47,990 nucleotides of DNA, from NCBI GenBank assembly GCA_002340985.1, contig DDNC01000021.1:93966-141955 (forward strand), read 5' to 3'. Positions 16,169 to 24,869 of this stretch are shown in pieces; positions within the stretch are counted from its first letter, which is position 1, and the number at the start of each line of letters is the position of its first letter. The notes under the pieces are model-generated. The model was not told where the DNA came from. It made no database searches and saw nothing but the letters and a program-made list of their open reading frames with translations. Origin of the DNA: Firmicutes bacterium UBA2530 (GTDB taxonomy: Bacteria > Bacillota > Clostridia > Tissierellales > Sedimentibacteraceae). Position numbers and translations under genes: made by a program.

Positions 16169-17168
16169 CTGGCATAGCTCCTCCTACGGAAGCAGGGTTG
16201 GAATCAAACAAAACCTTGTAGAAGTTGTTGAGATTTATTTTTGCTTCCTGTGCCGTTACAAACGAAATTCCGCAGAAAGGAATAGCTTTTTCCACTAATG
16301 CCGCACTTGGCATTATTTCATTTTTTTCAACCATCATCGAAGCATCCTTTGGATTTTCCAGAACCCATTTCACCGATTCTTCATACTGCTTAAGGAAATC
16401 TTCAACAAATTCCGTATTGCTTTCGGCAAATTCCTTATTTACAACTATACATCCCGTGAAAAGCTGACTTGCATTACCAGAAGCTGTCTTCCATGCTTCG
16501 TTCAGGTCAACAAGCATTTTTACGTTGCTGTTTTTCATCATTACCTGTGTAACAAAGGGCTGAGGAAGAAGGGCAACCTTAGTATCCTCGGCTATTACAG
16601 ACTGCGCCAGAGTGGCGTGGTCCACGGAATAGTCAAGCTCCACACTGCTGTCAAGTCCGCCTTGCTTTAAAATATAGTTCATGGCAAAATCCGGAGTGGA
16701 TCCCTTTCCGCTCATGCCCACAGTCTTTCCGTCCAAATCGGCTATGGATGCAATCTCGTCCGTTCCAACTATGTACAGGTTTCCTATTGTATTGACCGCC
16801 ATGAGCTGAATCTTACCGCCGGTTTTGTTATACAGTACGGAAGCCAGGTTTATGGGCACAGAAGAAATCTGAATATCACCGTTTATGATTTTTGCCGTCA
16901 GAGCGTCCGGAGCGCTCTCCGCAACATACTCAACATTGTATTGCTGGTTGTTTAAAGCCTTTTCATCAATCATTTTTATCATTCCAATTGATGTGGGGCC
17001 TTTCAGTCCCGCTATTGTAACATTTACTGCAGCCTTTTCTTCATTTATCGGCTCTTGGTGTTCAACGGGCTTTTGCTCTTCCTTTTTTGGGCTTTCTACA
17101 TTATTCTGGCATCCTGTTGCCATTGCAATAATTAGAATTATTGCTGTCAATAGACATATTTTTTTCAT
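16143..17168 (-). CDS. ABC transporter substrate-binding lipoprotein (NMT1/THI5-like)
   Basis: A 341-residue extracellular binding protein. The signal sequence has a lipobox ending in ATGC with Cys20 as the lipid anchor, and a Glu/Pro/Lys-rich linker follows. The mature part shows the two-lobe pattern of NitT/TauT/THI5 proteins (GLKGPTSIGMIKMID, GDIQISSVPINLASVLYN, GKTVGMSGKGSTPDFAMNYIL, VVNKEFAESN). It lies 15 bp downstream of the TM1266-type regulator gene, which suggests co-transcription. The ligand is unknown. Confidence 0.9.
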   Translation of the reverse strand: MKKICLLTAIILIIAMATGCQNNVESPKKEEQKPVEHQEPINEEKAAVNVTIAGLKGPTSIGMIKMIDEKALNNQQYNVEYVAESAPDALTAKIINGDIQISSVPINLASVLYNKTGGKIQLMAVNTIGNLYIVGTDEIASIADLDGKTVGMSGKGSTPDFAMNYILKQGGLDSSVELDYSVDHATLAQSVIAEDTKVALLPQPFVTQVMMKNSNVKMLVDLNEAWKTASGNASQLFTGCIVVNKEFAESNTEFVEDFLKQYEESVKWVLENPKDASMMVEKNEIMPSAALVEKAIPFCGISFVTAQEAKINLNNFYKVLFDSNPASVGGAMPDDTFYFER

Positions 17169-17183
17169 ACTTCCTCCAAATTT

Positions 17184-17429
17184 TTATTTTTTTGATAATG
17201 CGCTCTTAACGCTCAATCCTTTTAATTTTCCTAACTTACCTGTAAGTGCACCGATTTCGTCTGTGGTTCCGTCCACAATCAGTGATATTACATTCAATCC
17301 ACGCTCCCTATAGGGCACACCCATTCTTCCTACAATAATATTTCCATATTGATGAAGAATGTCATTCACCTCCGTTACGCAGTCCTGATCCTCAATTACG
17401 ATTCCAATCACACCGATTCTCTTATCCAT
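17184..17429 (-). CDS. TM1266-type iron-only hydrogenase system regulator (putative)
   Basis: An 81-residue ACT-like protein (RIGVIGIVIED, VNDILHQYGNIIVGRMGVPY, VISLIVDGTTDEIGALTGKLGKLKG). It matches the small family annotated as the iron-only hydrogenase system regulator, named after TM1266. I start at ATG 17429 because GAGGAG lies just before it; the longer reading from TTG 17441 overlaps that site. It heads an ABC importer operon rather than the hydrogenase maturation genes it usually accompanies. A [FeFe] hydrogenase operon lies about 16 kb away, so a link is possible but not shown. Confidence 0.8.
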   Translation of the reverse strand: MDKRIGVIGIVIEDQDCVTEVNDILHQYGNIIVGRMGVPYRERGLNVISLIVDGTTDEIGALTGKLGKLKGLSVKSALSKK

Positions 17430-17445
17430 ACATCTCCTCAAATCG

Positions 17446-17502
17446 CAGTCACATTCACCAATTTATTCGCTCCGGATGGTCGCATAGATTGGCATACAAA
17501 AA
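17446..17502 (-). ncRNA. Structured intergenic element (copy 2 of a two-copy motif)
   Basis: On the minus strand TTTTTGTATGCCA is followed by CCAATcTAT / ATAaATTGG (17492-17484 and 17466-17458) enclosing a 17-nt loop that begins GCGACC and contains GAGC. TGAA and GACTGCG follow. Stem length, loop length and flanks equal those of the element before tyrS, with a compensating change in the stem. It ends 17 bp before the TM1266-type gene start. Confidence 0.5.
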
Positions 17503-17525
17503 ATTCCTTGCAGGCGCAAGGAATT
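17497..17525 (-). terminator. Terminator of the XRE gene
   Basis: A perfect 10-bp stem AATTCCTTGC / GCAAGGAATT (17502-17511, 17516-17525), followed on the minus strand by a T run. Being upstream of the TM1266-type gene it could also act as an attenuator. Confidence 0.7.
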
Positions 17526-17593
17526 AAAGTATAGCATACTTAATATTTTTCCTTGCCCTCAGACAGCCTCAGGCTCAGATATTCAGATGTTTA

Positions 17594-17785
17594 TTATTGT
17601 ATTAAATCATCCTTTGATATATTAAAAAACTGTGCAAAACTTGATAAATAAAATTCCGATGGCTCTTCTTCGCCGATTTCATACAGCTTTATTCTTTCTT
17701 TCGGAACATTCAATGCAATGCTAAGCTCTTGTTTTGTCATATCTCTTTCTTTTCTGACCTGTCTTAGCTTCTCGCCCAATGTCAA
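17594..17785 (-). CDS. Small XRE-family helix-turn-helix protein
   Basis: A 63-residue DNA-binding protein that is little more than one HTH domain (LGEKLRQVRKERDMTKQELS, then VPKERIKLYEIGEEEPS). I prefer TTG at 17785, seven bases after AGAGGT; GTG at 17794 lies inside that ribosome site. A -10 like TGTTATAAT lies upstream on the same strand. Its target is unknown; nearby candidates are its own promoter or the divergent GNAT gene. Confidence 0.8.
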   Translation of the reverse strand: MTLGEKLRQVRKERDMTKQELSIALNVPKERIKLYEIGEEEPSEFYLSSFAQFFNISKDDLIQ

Positions 17786-17928
17786 ATAAATCACCTCTTT
17801 TTTGACTATTTGTATATATTATAACATATTCAGTAGAAACTACAACAGCATAAAATACAAATATTTCTTTTTTCTCAAATACATGCTATAATTTTTTACA
17901 AATTGTTTTACCAGCAAACGGAGGTCAT

Positions 17929-18357
17929 ATGATACACACTAAATGGTTCCAGGGAAGAGATAATTTGAAGGATGTTCTGGAAATAAGAAAAGAAGCCCTG
18001 CATGAGGAACGTGATGGAGATGCGTCCGATATGTACGATGATTTTGCTTTCAGCGCTGTTGTCTACGATGGAGATGCTCCTGCGGGAACAGGCAGGCTGC
18101 TGTTTAAGGAAGGCAGATATTTTATAGATAATGTAGGTGTTGTAAAGGAGTACAGAGGAAAAAACTACGGTGACTTAATCGTAAGAATGCTTGTGAGAAG
18201 GGCAGTAAACATGGGGGCCGAAAGAACATATGCATATGCGTGTAATGGATGCATGGCTATTTTTGAAAATATAGGATTTGAAAAAATCGATTCCAGCGAA
18301 AATGGAAGATGCCTGATGGTAAAAATAGGAGATGTGGGAGGAAGCTGCGGTAAGTAA
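17929..18357 (+). CDS. GNAT family N-acetyltransferase
   Basis: A 142-residue acetyl-CoA-dependent transferase. The CoA-binding motif A is visible as VGVVKEYRGKNYGDLIVRML (R/Q-x-x-G-x-G/A pattern, near 68-87), preceded by the beta-strand AGTGRLLFKEGRYFIDNVGV. The C-terminal part (GCMAIFENIGFEKI) is also typical. The acceptor is unknown. The start follows ACGGAGG. The last codons form half of a hairpin shared with the convergent chemoreceptor gene. Confidence 0.88.
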   Translation: MIHTKWFQGRDNLKDVLEIRKEALHEERDGDASDMYDDFAFSAVVYDGDAPAGTGRLLFKEGRYFIDNVGVVKEYRGKNYGDLIVRMLVRRAVNMGAERTYAYACNGCMAIFENIGFEKIDSSENGRCLMVKIGDVGGSCGK

Positions 18358-18382
18358 GTGTCAGAACACAAACTTACTTACC
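18349..18382. terminator. Hairpin built from the coding ends of two convergent genes
   Basis: GGTAAGTAAGT (18349-18359) and ACTTACTTACC (18372-18382) pair perfectly over 11 bp. The first arm holds the GNAT stop codon, and the second arm is coding sequence of the chemoreceptor. There is no long T run, so the termination role is inferred. Confidence 0.5.
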
Positions 18383-20055
18383 ATATTATGAAGCTCCTGC
18401 GCTCCTGAAGACATCTCATGACTGTTTGCACTTAATTGTTTTGACGCGGATGAATTTATCGACACAACATTTGAAATATGACCTACAACAGACTTTATAT
18501 TTTCTATTGCAGCCAGTTGTTCACCGGATATTGATGAAATTTCCTTTACTTTTTTGTATACATCATTGGTGTCCGAACCGACCCTTGATAAGGACAGCGA
18601 GGTTTCATCAGCTATTTCTTTTCCTTTAAATACGGCATTTATGCTGTCTTCAATCAGAACAGATATATTCTTGGCCGATTCTGAGCTGATTTCAGCAAGA
18701 CTTTTGACTTCATCTGCGATAACTGAAAGTCCCTTGCCGGAAGAACCGGCATGTGCTGCCTCTACGGCTGCATTCAACGCTAATATGTTAGTCTGGAGCG
18801 TTATATTATCGATTATCTTTATAATTTTTTCTATTTCTTTTGACTTTGCGCTTATTTCTGACATGGCATCTACCATTTCGTTCATTTTCCTGTTGCAGCA
18901 AGCTATTTCGCTGTCAATGCCCAACAGGCGGTTTTCTGCATCATAGGTGCTTTCTGTATTTGTCCTGATGTAGGTCAATATATCTTTAATTGCTGCGTAT
19001 GCTGTTTCAACTGAAATTGACTGCTCATCCGCACCATTTGAAATATCTGTTGAGTTTAATAAAACTTTATTTGAGCACGATGAAACTTCAGAGGACAATT
19101 GATTTATGTTCTCCATGGTTTTTGCCAGCATATCTGCAGATGCTTCTATGGAAGCTCCGATTTTCCTGAAATCACCTTTAAATTGTACAGTATTTATAAT
19201 CAGATTACCATTTGAAAGCTGTTTCATTACGGCATCTATCTCATTTATATATTCGGCTAAAGATGCCGTAGACTTTTTTAATAGCTCGGCTAATCTGCCG
19301 ATTTCATTTCCGGATTCATATGTTATTTTGTAATCCAGTCTTCCTTCAGCCAATGCCATTGCAAGATTTTCAATTTCAGTCAAGGGTTTTGTTATACTGA
19401 CTGTTATGGTTTTGGATATAAACAGTGCGAGAACAACAGTGGCCAAGTACGTAAATGCAGAAAGAACTATGGAAAAACCGGCAGTCCTGTCACGCTCAAT
19501 TATTTTTTCCTGCAAAGTGCCGTTTATATTATCTGTAAGCATATTCAGGTTTAAATTTATTTTATTTACAATGGGTTCATAGGAATTAAAAATAATCCTT
19601 GAGGCATCACTTTTATACCTGCTGTTCATAATTTCATGCCTGATTTCGGCTTCCTTTAAAAATAATTCAAGGATTGTATCTACATTACTGCTGCTTTCTG
19701 ATGAGGCGCTTTTAAGCTCATTTAGGCTTATTACCGTATTTTCGTAAAGATTATTGCTGTAAGAAAGATACTCCGTTTTCTTGGTTGTATTGTCTGTCAG
19801 TGTTGAGGCGTACAAATTTTTTTCTATTTCTTTGAGATTTGTGGAAACAGTGGATGCTGTGTAAATTTGAGGTATTGTTATATTATTAATTTCTTTCAGG
19901 AATTTTACAGTTTCACTGAATTTCAACAGGCTTACGAAAACAGGTATAATAAACAGTATTATTATTACCGCAAATGATATGGACAGTTTCTTATCAAGCC
20001 TCATATTTTCAGGATTCAGTTTTTCTACTTTTGCTTTATTTAACTTGATATACAT
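18361..20055 (-). CDS. Methyl-accepting chemotaxis protein
   Basis: A 564-residue chemoreceptor. It has a first membrane helix at about 25-45, a four-helix-bundle type extracellular sensor (VSTNLKEIEKNLYASTLTDN), a second helix at about 190-212, HAMP at about 213-265, and a long coiled signalling domain to the end. The kinase-control tip reads QTNILALNAAVEAAHAGSSG and then GKGLSVIADEVKSLAE. No CheR/CheB tether is present. The ligand is unknown. It is divergent from an EAL-CBS-GGDEF gene. Confidence 0.95.
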   Translation of the reverse strand: MYIKLNKAKVEKLNPENMRLDKKLSISFAVIIILFIIPVFVSLLKFSETVKFLKEINNITIPQIYTASTVSTNLKEIEKNLYASTLTDNTTKKTEYLSYSNNLYENTVISLNELKSASSESSSNVDTILELFLKEAEIRHEIMNSRYKSDASRIIFNSYEPIVNKINLNLNMLTDNINGTLQEKIIERDRTAGFSIVLSAFTYLATVVLALFISKTITVSITKPLTEIENLAMALAEGRLDYKITYESGNEIGRLAELLKKSTASLAEYINEIDAVMKQLSNGNLIINTVQFKGDFRKIGASIEASADMLAKTMENINQLSSEVSSCSNKVLLNSTDISNGADEQSISVETAYAAIKDILTYIRTNTESTYDAENRLLGIDSEIACCNRKMNEMVDAMSEISAKSKEIEKIIKIIDNITLQTNILALNAAVEAAHAGSSGKGLSVIADEVKSLAEISSESAKNISVLIEDSINAVFKGKEIADETSLSLSRVGSDTNDVYKKVKEISSISGEQLAAIENIKSVVGHISNVVSINSSASKQLSANSHEMSSGAQELHNMVSKFVF

Positions 20056-20129
20056 ATTATCTCCTTATACTCATGAATTTGCATTATATATTTAAATATA
20101 ACGGATAACGGTAAAATCAAAAGAATGTC

Positions 20130-20196
20130 TGTGTAAAAGTTTAATATTTTCTAAATATACTCAAGGTATTAAAATAATTTACACAAAATTTACACA
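20130..20196. promoter_or_regulatory. Three TTTACACA repeats between divergent signalling genes
   Basis: TGTGTAAA at 20130-20137 is inverted to TTTACACA at 20178-20185 and 20189-20196. The last two start exactly 11 bp apart, one helical turn. They sit in the 222-bp gap between the chemoreceptor and the EAL-CBS-GGDEF gene and could bind a shared regulator. Confidence 0.4.
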
Positions 20197-20277
20197 GCAA
20201 TTACCTGTGTTTGTATTAAAAATGATATCCGTACGCTATCTTAGTCCATACGATTAAGATTATGTGGAGCATGAAAG

Positions 20278-22029
20278 ATGTTTGAACAAATTGAAAAGGA
20301 TTTGGATTATATAATTAACAACAAGCTAATAAGAACAATATTTCAGCCAATAATTTCCCTGAGGGACGGAAGCATTTTCGGACATGAGGCATTGAGCAGA
20401 ATTATATGCCAAAGCAGTATAAGCAATCCTGATGAATTATTTGCTGCGGCAGAGAAATATAACCGACTGTGGCAGCTGGAGCAGTTATGCAGGACGAAGG
20501 CACTTGAAGCGGCATTTGTATTTATGATTCCTCCTTACAGCAAGAAGCTGTTCATAAACGTAAATCCTCAGATTATACATGATGAAAATTTCAAGACAGG
20601 ATTCACAAAGGAATTTCTCAGACAGTACAAAATCAACCCAAGCAGCATAATTTTTGAAATTACAGAAAGAAATGTGATAACAGATATCAGCAGCTTTAAA
20701 TCAACAATTACATATTATAAGAATCAGGAATACAGCATAGCAATAGACGATACGGGAGCCGGGTATTCAGGGTTAAATCTCATAAGTGAGGTGAGCCCCC
20801 ATTTCATAAAGCTTGACATGAATCTCATCAGGGGGATAGACAAGGATATGCTCAAACATGCGCTGGTAAAGGGAATGGTTGAATTCTCAAAGGCATCAAA
20901 CATATCAATTATAGCGGAAGGAATAGAAACATATGAGGAGCTGAAAACTATTATCAATCTTGGAGTACAGTATGGACAAGGGTATTATATTCAGGAACCT
21001 GATGAAAAAATAATGGAAATAAGTAAACAGGTGCAAAAAGATATCTCTGAAATAAATTTTAATAAGGATTATTTATCTCTTGGAGCATCATCGAAAATTT
21101 TCATTAAAAACTTGTCACGCAGGTCATATGTTGTTAACTTAAAGGAAAAGGTGGACAACGTATTTGAAATATTCAGGAAAGACAAGGATTGTTCCGGAAT
21201 ATGCGTGCTGGATGAGGACATGCCTGTGGGGATTGTCACGAGGGAAAAAATAGCGCTGAAATTAAGCGGTAATTATGGATATTCTCTTTATCACAATAAG
21301 TGTATTTCAGAAATAATGGACAAGAAATTTCTGAGTGTAGAAAAAGACATACCCGTCAACATGGTATCGAATATGGCTATGGACCGTGCCAATGACAAGC
21401 TTTATGATTTTATAGTAGTTACCGATAACGGAAAATATGAAGGAACGGTAACCATTAGGGATTTGCTTCAAAAATCTACGGAGCTTGAGGTATCGGCCGC
21501 AAAACACCAGAATCCGCTGACGGGACTTCCCGGAAATGTAATAATTGAGCAGACCTTAAGCCAGCTGATGACAAACTGTCAGGAATACAGTGTTGCCTAT
21601 CTTGATATTGATAATTTTAAGGCATATAACGATGTTTACGGATTTGAAAAAGGAGACCGTATAATATTGCTTCTGTCCAATATTCTCAGAAGATACGAAA
21701 GAAGTCTGCACTTTGTGGGGCATGTGGGGGGAGATGATTTTATAGCAGTTGCCAATAAATGTGTGGAATCGAATTATTTCATGGATATTAAAAAAGAATT
21801 TGAAAGAGAAATATTGAATTATTACAGCAGGGATGACAGGGAAAATGGCTATATCATGTCCGTAAACAGGAGAGGAGAAATCGAGAAGTTTCCTTTGATT
21901 TCTGTAACGTGCGTCGTTGTAAACAATGAAACTGAAAATACAGTCAATGTATTTGAGCTTACAGAGAAGCTTGCATGTTTAAAAAAGGAGGCAAAGCAGA
22001 GGCTGAAACTTGGCAGTCCGCTGTGCTGA
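20278..22029 (+). CDS. EAL-CBS-GGDEF cyclic di-GMP signalling protein
   Basis: A 583-residue cytoplasmic protein. The EAL phosphodiesterase domain (about 15-255) keeps the usual catalytic residues: GHEALSR, INVNPQ, FEITERN, IAIDDTGAGYSG, IKLDMN and IIAEGIET. A pair of CBS domains follows (about 280-385), then a GGDEF domain (about 398-575) whose signature reads GGDDF. The change of the last acidic residue may weaken or abolish diguanylate cyclase activity, so net c-di-GMP breakdown is likely; that is inference. The CBS pair suggests nucleotide sensing. The ribosome site is weak (GTGGAGC). Confidence 0.92.
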   Translation: MFEQIEKDLDYIINNKLIRTIFQPIISLRDGSIFGHEALSRIICQSSISNPDELFAAAEKYNRLWQLEQLCRTKALEAAFVFMIPPYSKKLFINVNPQIIHDENFKTGFTKEFLRQYKINPSSIIFEITERNVITDISSFKSTITYYKNQEYSIAIDDTGAGYSGLNLISEVSPHFIKLDMNLIRGIDKDMLKHALVKGMVEFSKASNISIIAEGIETYEELKTIINLGVQYGQGYYIQEPDEKIMEISKQVQKDISEINFNKDYLSLGASSKIFIKNLSRRSYVVNLKEKVDNVFEIFRKDKDCSGICVLDEDMPVGIVTREKIALKLSGNYGYSLYHNKCISEIMDKKFLSVEKDIPVNMVSNMAMDRANDKLYDFIVVTDNGKYEGTVTIRDLLQKSTELEVSAAKHQNPLTGLPGNVIIEQTLSQLMTNCQEYSVAYLDIDNFKAYNDVYGFEKGDRIILLLSNILRRYERSLHFVGHVGGDDFIAVANKCVESNYFMDIKKEFEREILNYYSRDDRENGYIMSVNRRGEIEKFPLISVTCVVVNNETENTVNVFELTEKLACLKKEAKQRLKLGSPLC

Positions 22030-22163
22030 TCTGATTGATCGACGCTTTATATTGCGTTGACTCATACATTAAAATTACAAAGCTTTTACAATTGTATGAT
22101 TGCTTCTTTACTTAGGTGAGTTATATTTAGTACAAACTTAAAGAATGAAGGAGAAAATAATAA

Positions 22164-23105
22164 ATGAAAGCAAGAAAAATATTGATGATAGCTTCAGCGG
22201 TTCTGATGATGTCAATGGCATTAATCGGATGTGCAAAAACTGAAAAGACGGTAGAAACACCAAAAACAGAGGCTCCCGCCGAAACTCCCAAAACAGAAGC
22301 ACCGGCGGAAAAACCGAGCTTCGATGCAGGAAAAGATATAACAGTTGTTGCAAGAGATGCCGCTTCAGGAACAAGAGGAGCATTTCACGAACTTATGAAA
22401 ATAAAGGTTAAGGAAGGGGATACTGAGGTTGACAAGCTGGTTGTCGGTGCTCTTGAATTTGACGGAACAGATAAGGTAATTACAGCCGTTGAAGGCGACA
22501 AGTACGGTATAGGATATATTTCACTTGGCTCAGTAAGCGAAAGAATTACGGCCGCAAAGGTTGATGGAGTTGAAGCGACAATCGAAAATGTTAAAAACGG
22601 AAAATATGTCGTTTCAAGGCCGTTCTTACTTGTAACAAAGGGAACTGAGAGTGAGCTGGTTAAAGATTTCATAGCTTTTACGGAATCCGCTCAGGGACAG
22701 AAAATAGTTGAAGAAAAGCACTATATTGCAACGGTTGAAAATCCGGTTGAATACAAATCTTCCGGTATGTCGGGTACGATAAAGATTGCAGGCTCAACTT
22801 CAGTTACTCCGCTGATGGAAAAGCTGCAGGAAGTATACGCTGAGCTCAATCCAAATATAACGTTTGAAATGCAGTCAAACGGATCATCACAAGGAATTAA
22901 AGCTGCAATAGACGGAAGCTATGATATAGGAATGAGCTCAAGAGAGCTGAAAGATGAAGAAAAGGCTCAGCTAAGCGAATATACCCTTGCAATGGATGGC
23001 ATTGCCGTTATAGTTAACAATGAAAATCCTAATACTGATTTATCATCAGATATAATCACAAAAATATATACGGGCGAAATAATAAAGTGGTCCGAAGTTA
23101 AATAG
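22164..23105 (+). CDS. PstS-type phosphate-binding lipoprotein with permuted lobes
   Basis: A 313-residue secreted lipoprotein. The signal peptide ends in LIGC with Cys23 as the anchor, followed by a repeated Thr/Pro/Glu/Ala linker. The lobe with ASGTRGAFHELM and GIGYISLGSV, normally the second half of PstS, comes first. The usual first half (IAGSTSVTPLMEKL, NGSSQGIKAAIDG, DIGMSSRELK, ending KIYTGEIIKWSEVK) comes second. The two halves are thus circularly permuted. I believe related clostridial proteins share this layout. No pstCAB genes follow; a terminator does. Phosphate binding is inferred from family. Confidence 0.85.
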   Translation: MKARKILMIASAVLMMSMALIGCAKTEKTVETPKTEAPAETPKTEAPAEKPSFDAGKDITVVARDAASGTRGAFHELMKIKVKEGDTEVDKLVVGALEFDGTDKVITAVEGDKYGIGYISLGSVSERITAAKVDGVEATIENVKNGKYVVSRPFLLVTKGTESELVKDFIAFTESAQGQKIVEEKHYIATVENPVEYKSSGMSGTIKIAGSTSVTPLMEKLQEVYAELNPNITFEMQSNGSSQGIKAAIDGSYDIGMSSRELKDEEKAQLSEYTLAMDGIAVIVNNENPNTDLSSDIITKIYTGEIIKWSEVK

Positions 23106-23128
23106 AAGATTCCTCCAAGATTATGTTG

Positions 23129-23164
23129 AAAAGCCGCAGGGTGTTGACCCGGCGGCTTTTCTAT
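23129..23164 (+). terminator. Terminator of the PstS-like gene
   Basis: AAAAGCCGCaGGGT pairs with ACCCgGCGGCTTTT (23129-23160), ending in T. Confidence 0.85.
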
Positions 23165-23191
23165 GCTATAAAGTGAATTTTTTATCGGTTA

Positions 23192-23242
23192 TTGACATAT
23201 GTCTTTTATAGGAATATAATTCATTTATAGTGACATATGTCA
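23192..23242 (+). promoter_or_regulatory. Consensus promoter with two GACATATGTC operators
   Basis: TTGACA (23192-23197), 17 bp, TATAAT (23215-23220). The palindrome GACATATGTC covers the -35 box (23194-23203), and a perfect 12-bp TGACATATGTCA lies downstream of the start point (23231-23242). The TGA-N6-TCA form resembles Crp/Fnr-family sites. Confidence 0.8.
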
Positions 23243-23263
23243 AAAATAAATGGAGGTAATAAT

Positions 23264-24814
23264 ATGAGCTTTAGCCCGCTACTTGGCAGCGCAATAAGTA
23301 ATACCAAACTTAGAAATCCTGAAAACGTTTCTGAATATTCGGGAATGTGTGCAGTATGTACTTCAAATTGTATCGGCAGCTGTGAAATTGGGTTATCTGC
23401 TTTACGAGGCTCTGAAGGAATTTATCCCTTTGAGACAGACATTAATCAATTTGCATCTGAAAAAAAGTATCCAATTGATTTTTCTCATTTTAATATTAAC
23501 GGCAGGGTATTTGGAGCATTAGGGTGTAAAGCAAGCGCAGATGAAGCCACATTTCCAAAAGCTGATATTAATACATACTTTGGGAGAAAAAACAAGATTG
23601 AAATTTCCGCTCCTTTTATACTGCCCGCAATGGCTAAATTAAATTGGAAAGATTATTTTGCAGGCGCTGCTATGGCCGGTGTATTGGCAGTCATAGGAGA
23701 AGATGTAGTTGCCAAGGATAAGAATTTAGTGCTGGAAAATGGTAAGGTTGTTTATTCTCCTCTTATTGATGAAATGGTAAATTCATTCAGAAAATACTAC
23801 AGAGGATTAGGAGATATTATTGTCCAAGCAAATTATGATGATGAAAACTTAGGAGTACTTGACTATGCGATTACAAAGTTAGATGTTAAATCAGTGGAGC
23901 TTAAATTTGGTCAGGCAGCCAAAGGAATACAAGGAATGAACAGAATAAAGGATATAAATGATGCCCTGAAATTTAAAAGAATGGGATACTTACTATATCC
24001 GGATCCCGAAGACACGGAAGTTTCTGAAAACTACTTAAATGGTAAGGGGCAAGTATTTGAAAAAATCGGAAAGCTTCCAATGTGGGATGAAGAAATACTT
24101 GTAAGCCGCGTAAACAAGTTGAGAGAATTGGGTGCAGAGCATGTTTGCTTTAAAACAGGCCCCTTCGACTTGAAGGATTTAGTGAGAATTTTAAAAATAG
24201 CAATAAAAGCAGAAGTAGATATTGTAACATTTGACGGAGCGGGGGGCGGCACAGGAAACAGTCCTGTCAAGATGATGAATGAATGGGGCATTCCTACTGT
24301 TTATCTGGAAAGCATTCTTCATGACATATTAAAAAGAATGGATATGAGAGGATATAAATTGCCACAGGTAGTTATAGCAGGCGGATTTGCTACTGAAGAT
24401 CAAATTTTCAAAGGTTTGTCTCTTGGTGCCCCATATATTAATTTTGTCGCAATTGGCAGGGCGTCAATGGCAGCAGCTATGGCAGGAAAGAAAATGGATG
24501 AATTGATTAAAGAGGGAACAATTCCAAAAGATTATCAACGTTTTGGAACATCCAAAGAAGAAATTTTCTCAGATATAAGAGAACTGAAGCTTTATTATGA
24601 AAATGCTTCGGATATATCAGGCGGAGCCATAGGAGTTTATTCATATATTAACAGAATTTCGGCTGGATTAAAGCAGCTGATGGCATTAAACAGAAAATTT
24701 AAATTGAAATTTATAGATAGGAGCGATATTGTTCCTTTGACAGATATTGCATCCCAGATAACCGGTTTAGAAACATATGAAGACATGTTGGTAAGAGAGT
24801 TAAATAATCTGTAA
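23264..24814 (+). CDS. FMN-binding glutamate-synthase-like protein
   Basis: A 516-residue protein built on the FMN-binding TIM barrel of the glutamate synthase large subunit (VELKFGQAAKGIQG, FKTGPFDLKDL, VDIVTFDGAGGGTGNSPV, VIAGGFATEDQIFKGLSLGA). The glutaminase domain is absent. The N-terminus carries four close cysteines (CAVCTSNCIGSC), a possible Fe-S or metal site. I start at 23264 behind TGGAGGT; the upstream ATG at 23237 lies inside an operator. It shares its promoter layout with the Mrp gene downstream. The true substrate of such short proteins is not established. Confidence 0.85.
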   Translation: MSFSPLLGSAISNTKLRNPENVSEYSGMCAVCTSNCIGSCEIGLSALRGSEGIYPFETDINQFASEKKYPIDFSHFNINGRVFGALGCKASADEATFPKADINTYFGRKNKIEISAPFILPAMAKLNWKDYFAGAAMAGVLAVIGEDVVAKDKNLVLENGKVVYSPLIDEMVNSFRKYYRGLGDIIVQANYDDENLGVLDYAITKLDVKSVELKFGQAAKGIQGMNRIKDINDALKFKRMGYLLYPDPEDTEVSENYLNGKGQVFEKIGKLPMWDEEILVSRVNKLRELGAEHVCFKTGPFDLKDLVRILKIAIKAEVDIVTFDGAGGGTGNSPVKMMNEWGIPTVYLESILHDILKRMDMRGYKLPQVVIAGGFATEDQIFKGLSLGAPYINFVAIGRASMAAAMAGKKMDELIKEGTIPKDYQRFGTSKEEIFSDIRELKLYYENASDISGGAIGVYSYINRISAGLKQLMALNRKFKLKFIDRSDIVPLTDIASQITGLETYEDMLVRELNNL

Positions 24815-24828
24815 TGTATTAGTCTTAG

Positions 24829-24857
24829 CCATCAATTCAATAAATTGATGGTTTTTT
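24829..24857 (+). terminator. Terminator of the glutamate-synthase-like gene
   Basis: CCATCAATT (24829-24837) pairs with AATTGATGG (24843-24851), followed by TTTTTT. Confidence 0.85.
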
Positions 24858-24869
24858 AGCTTGTAATTA

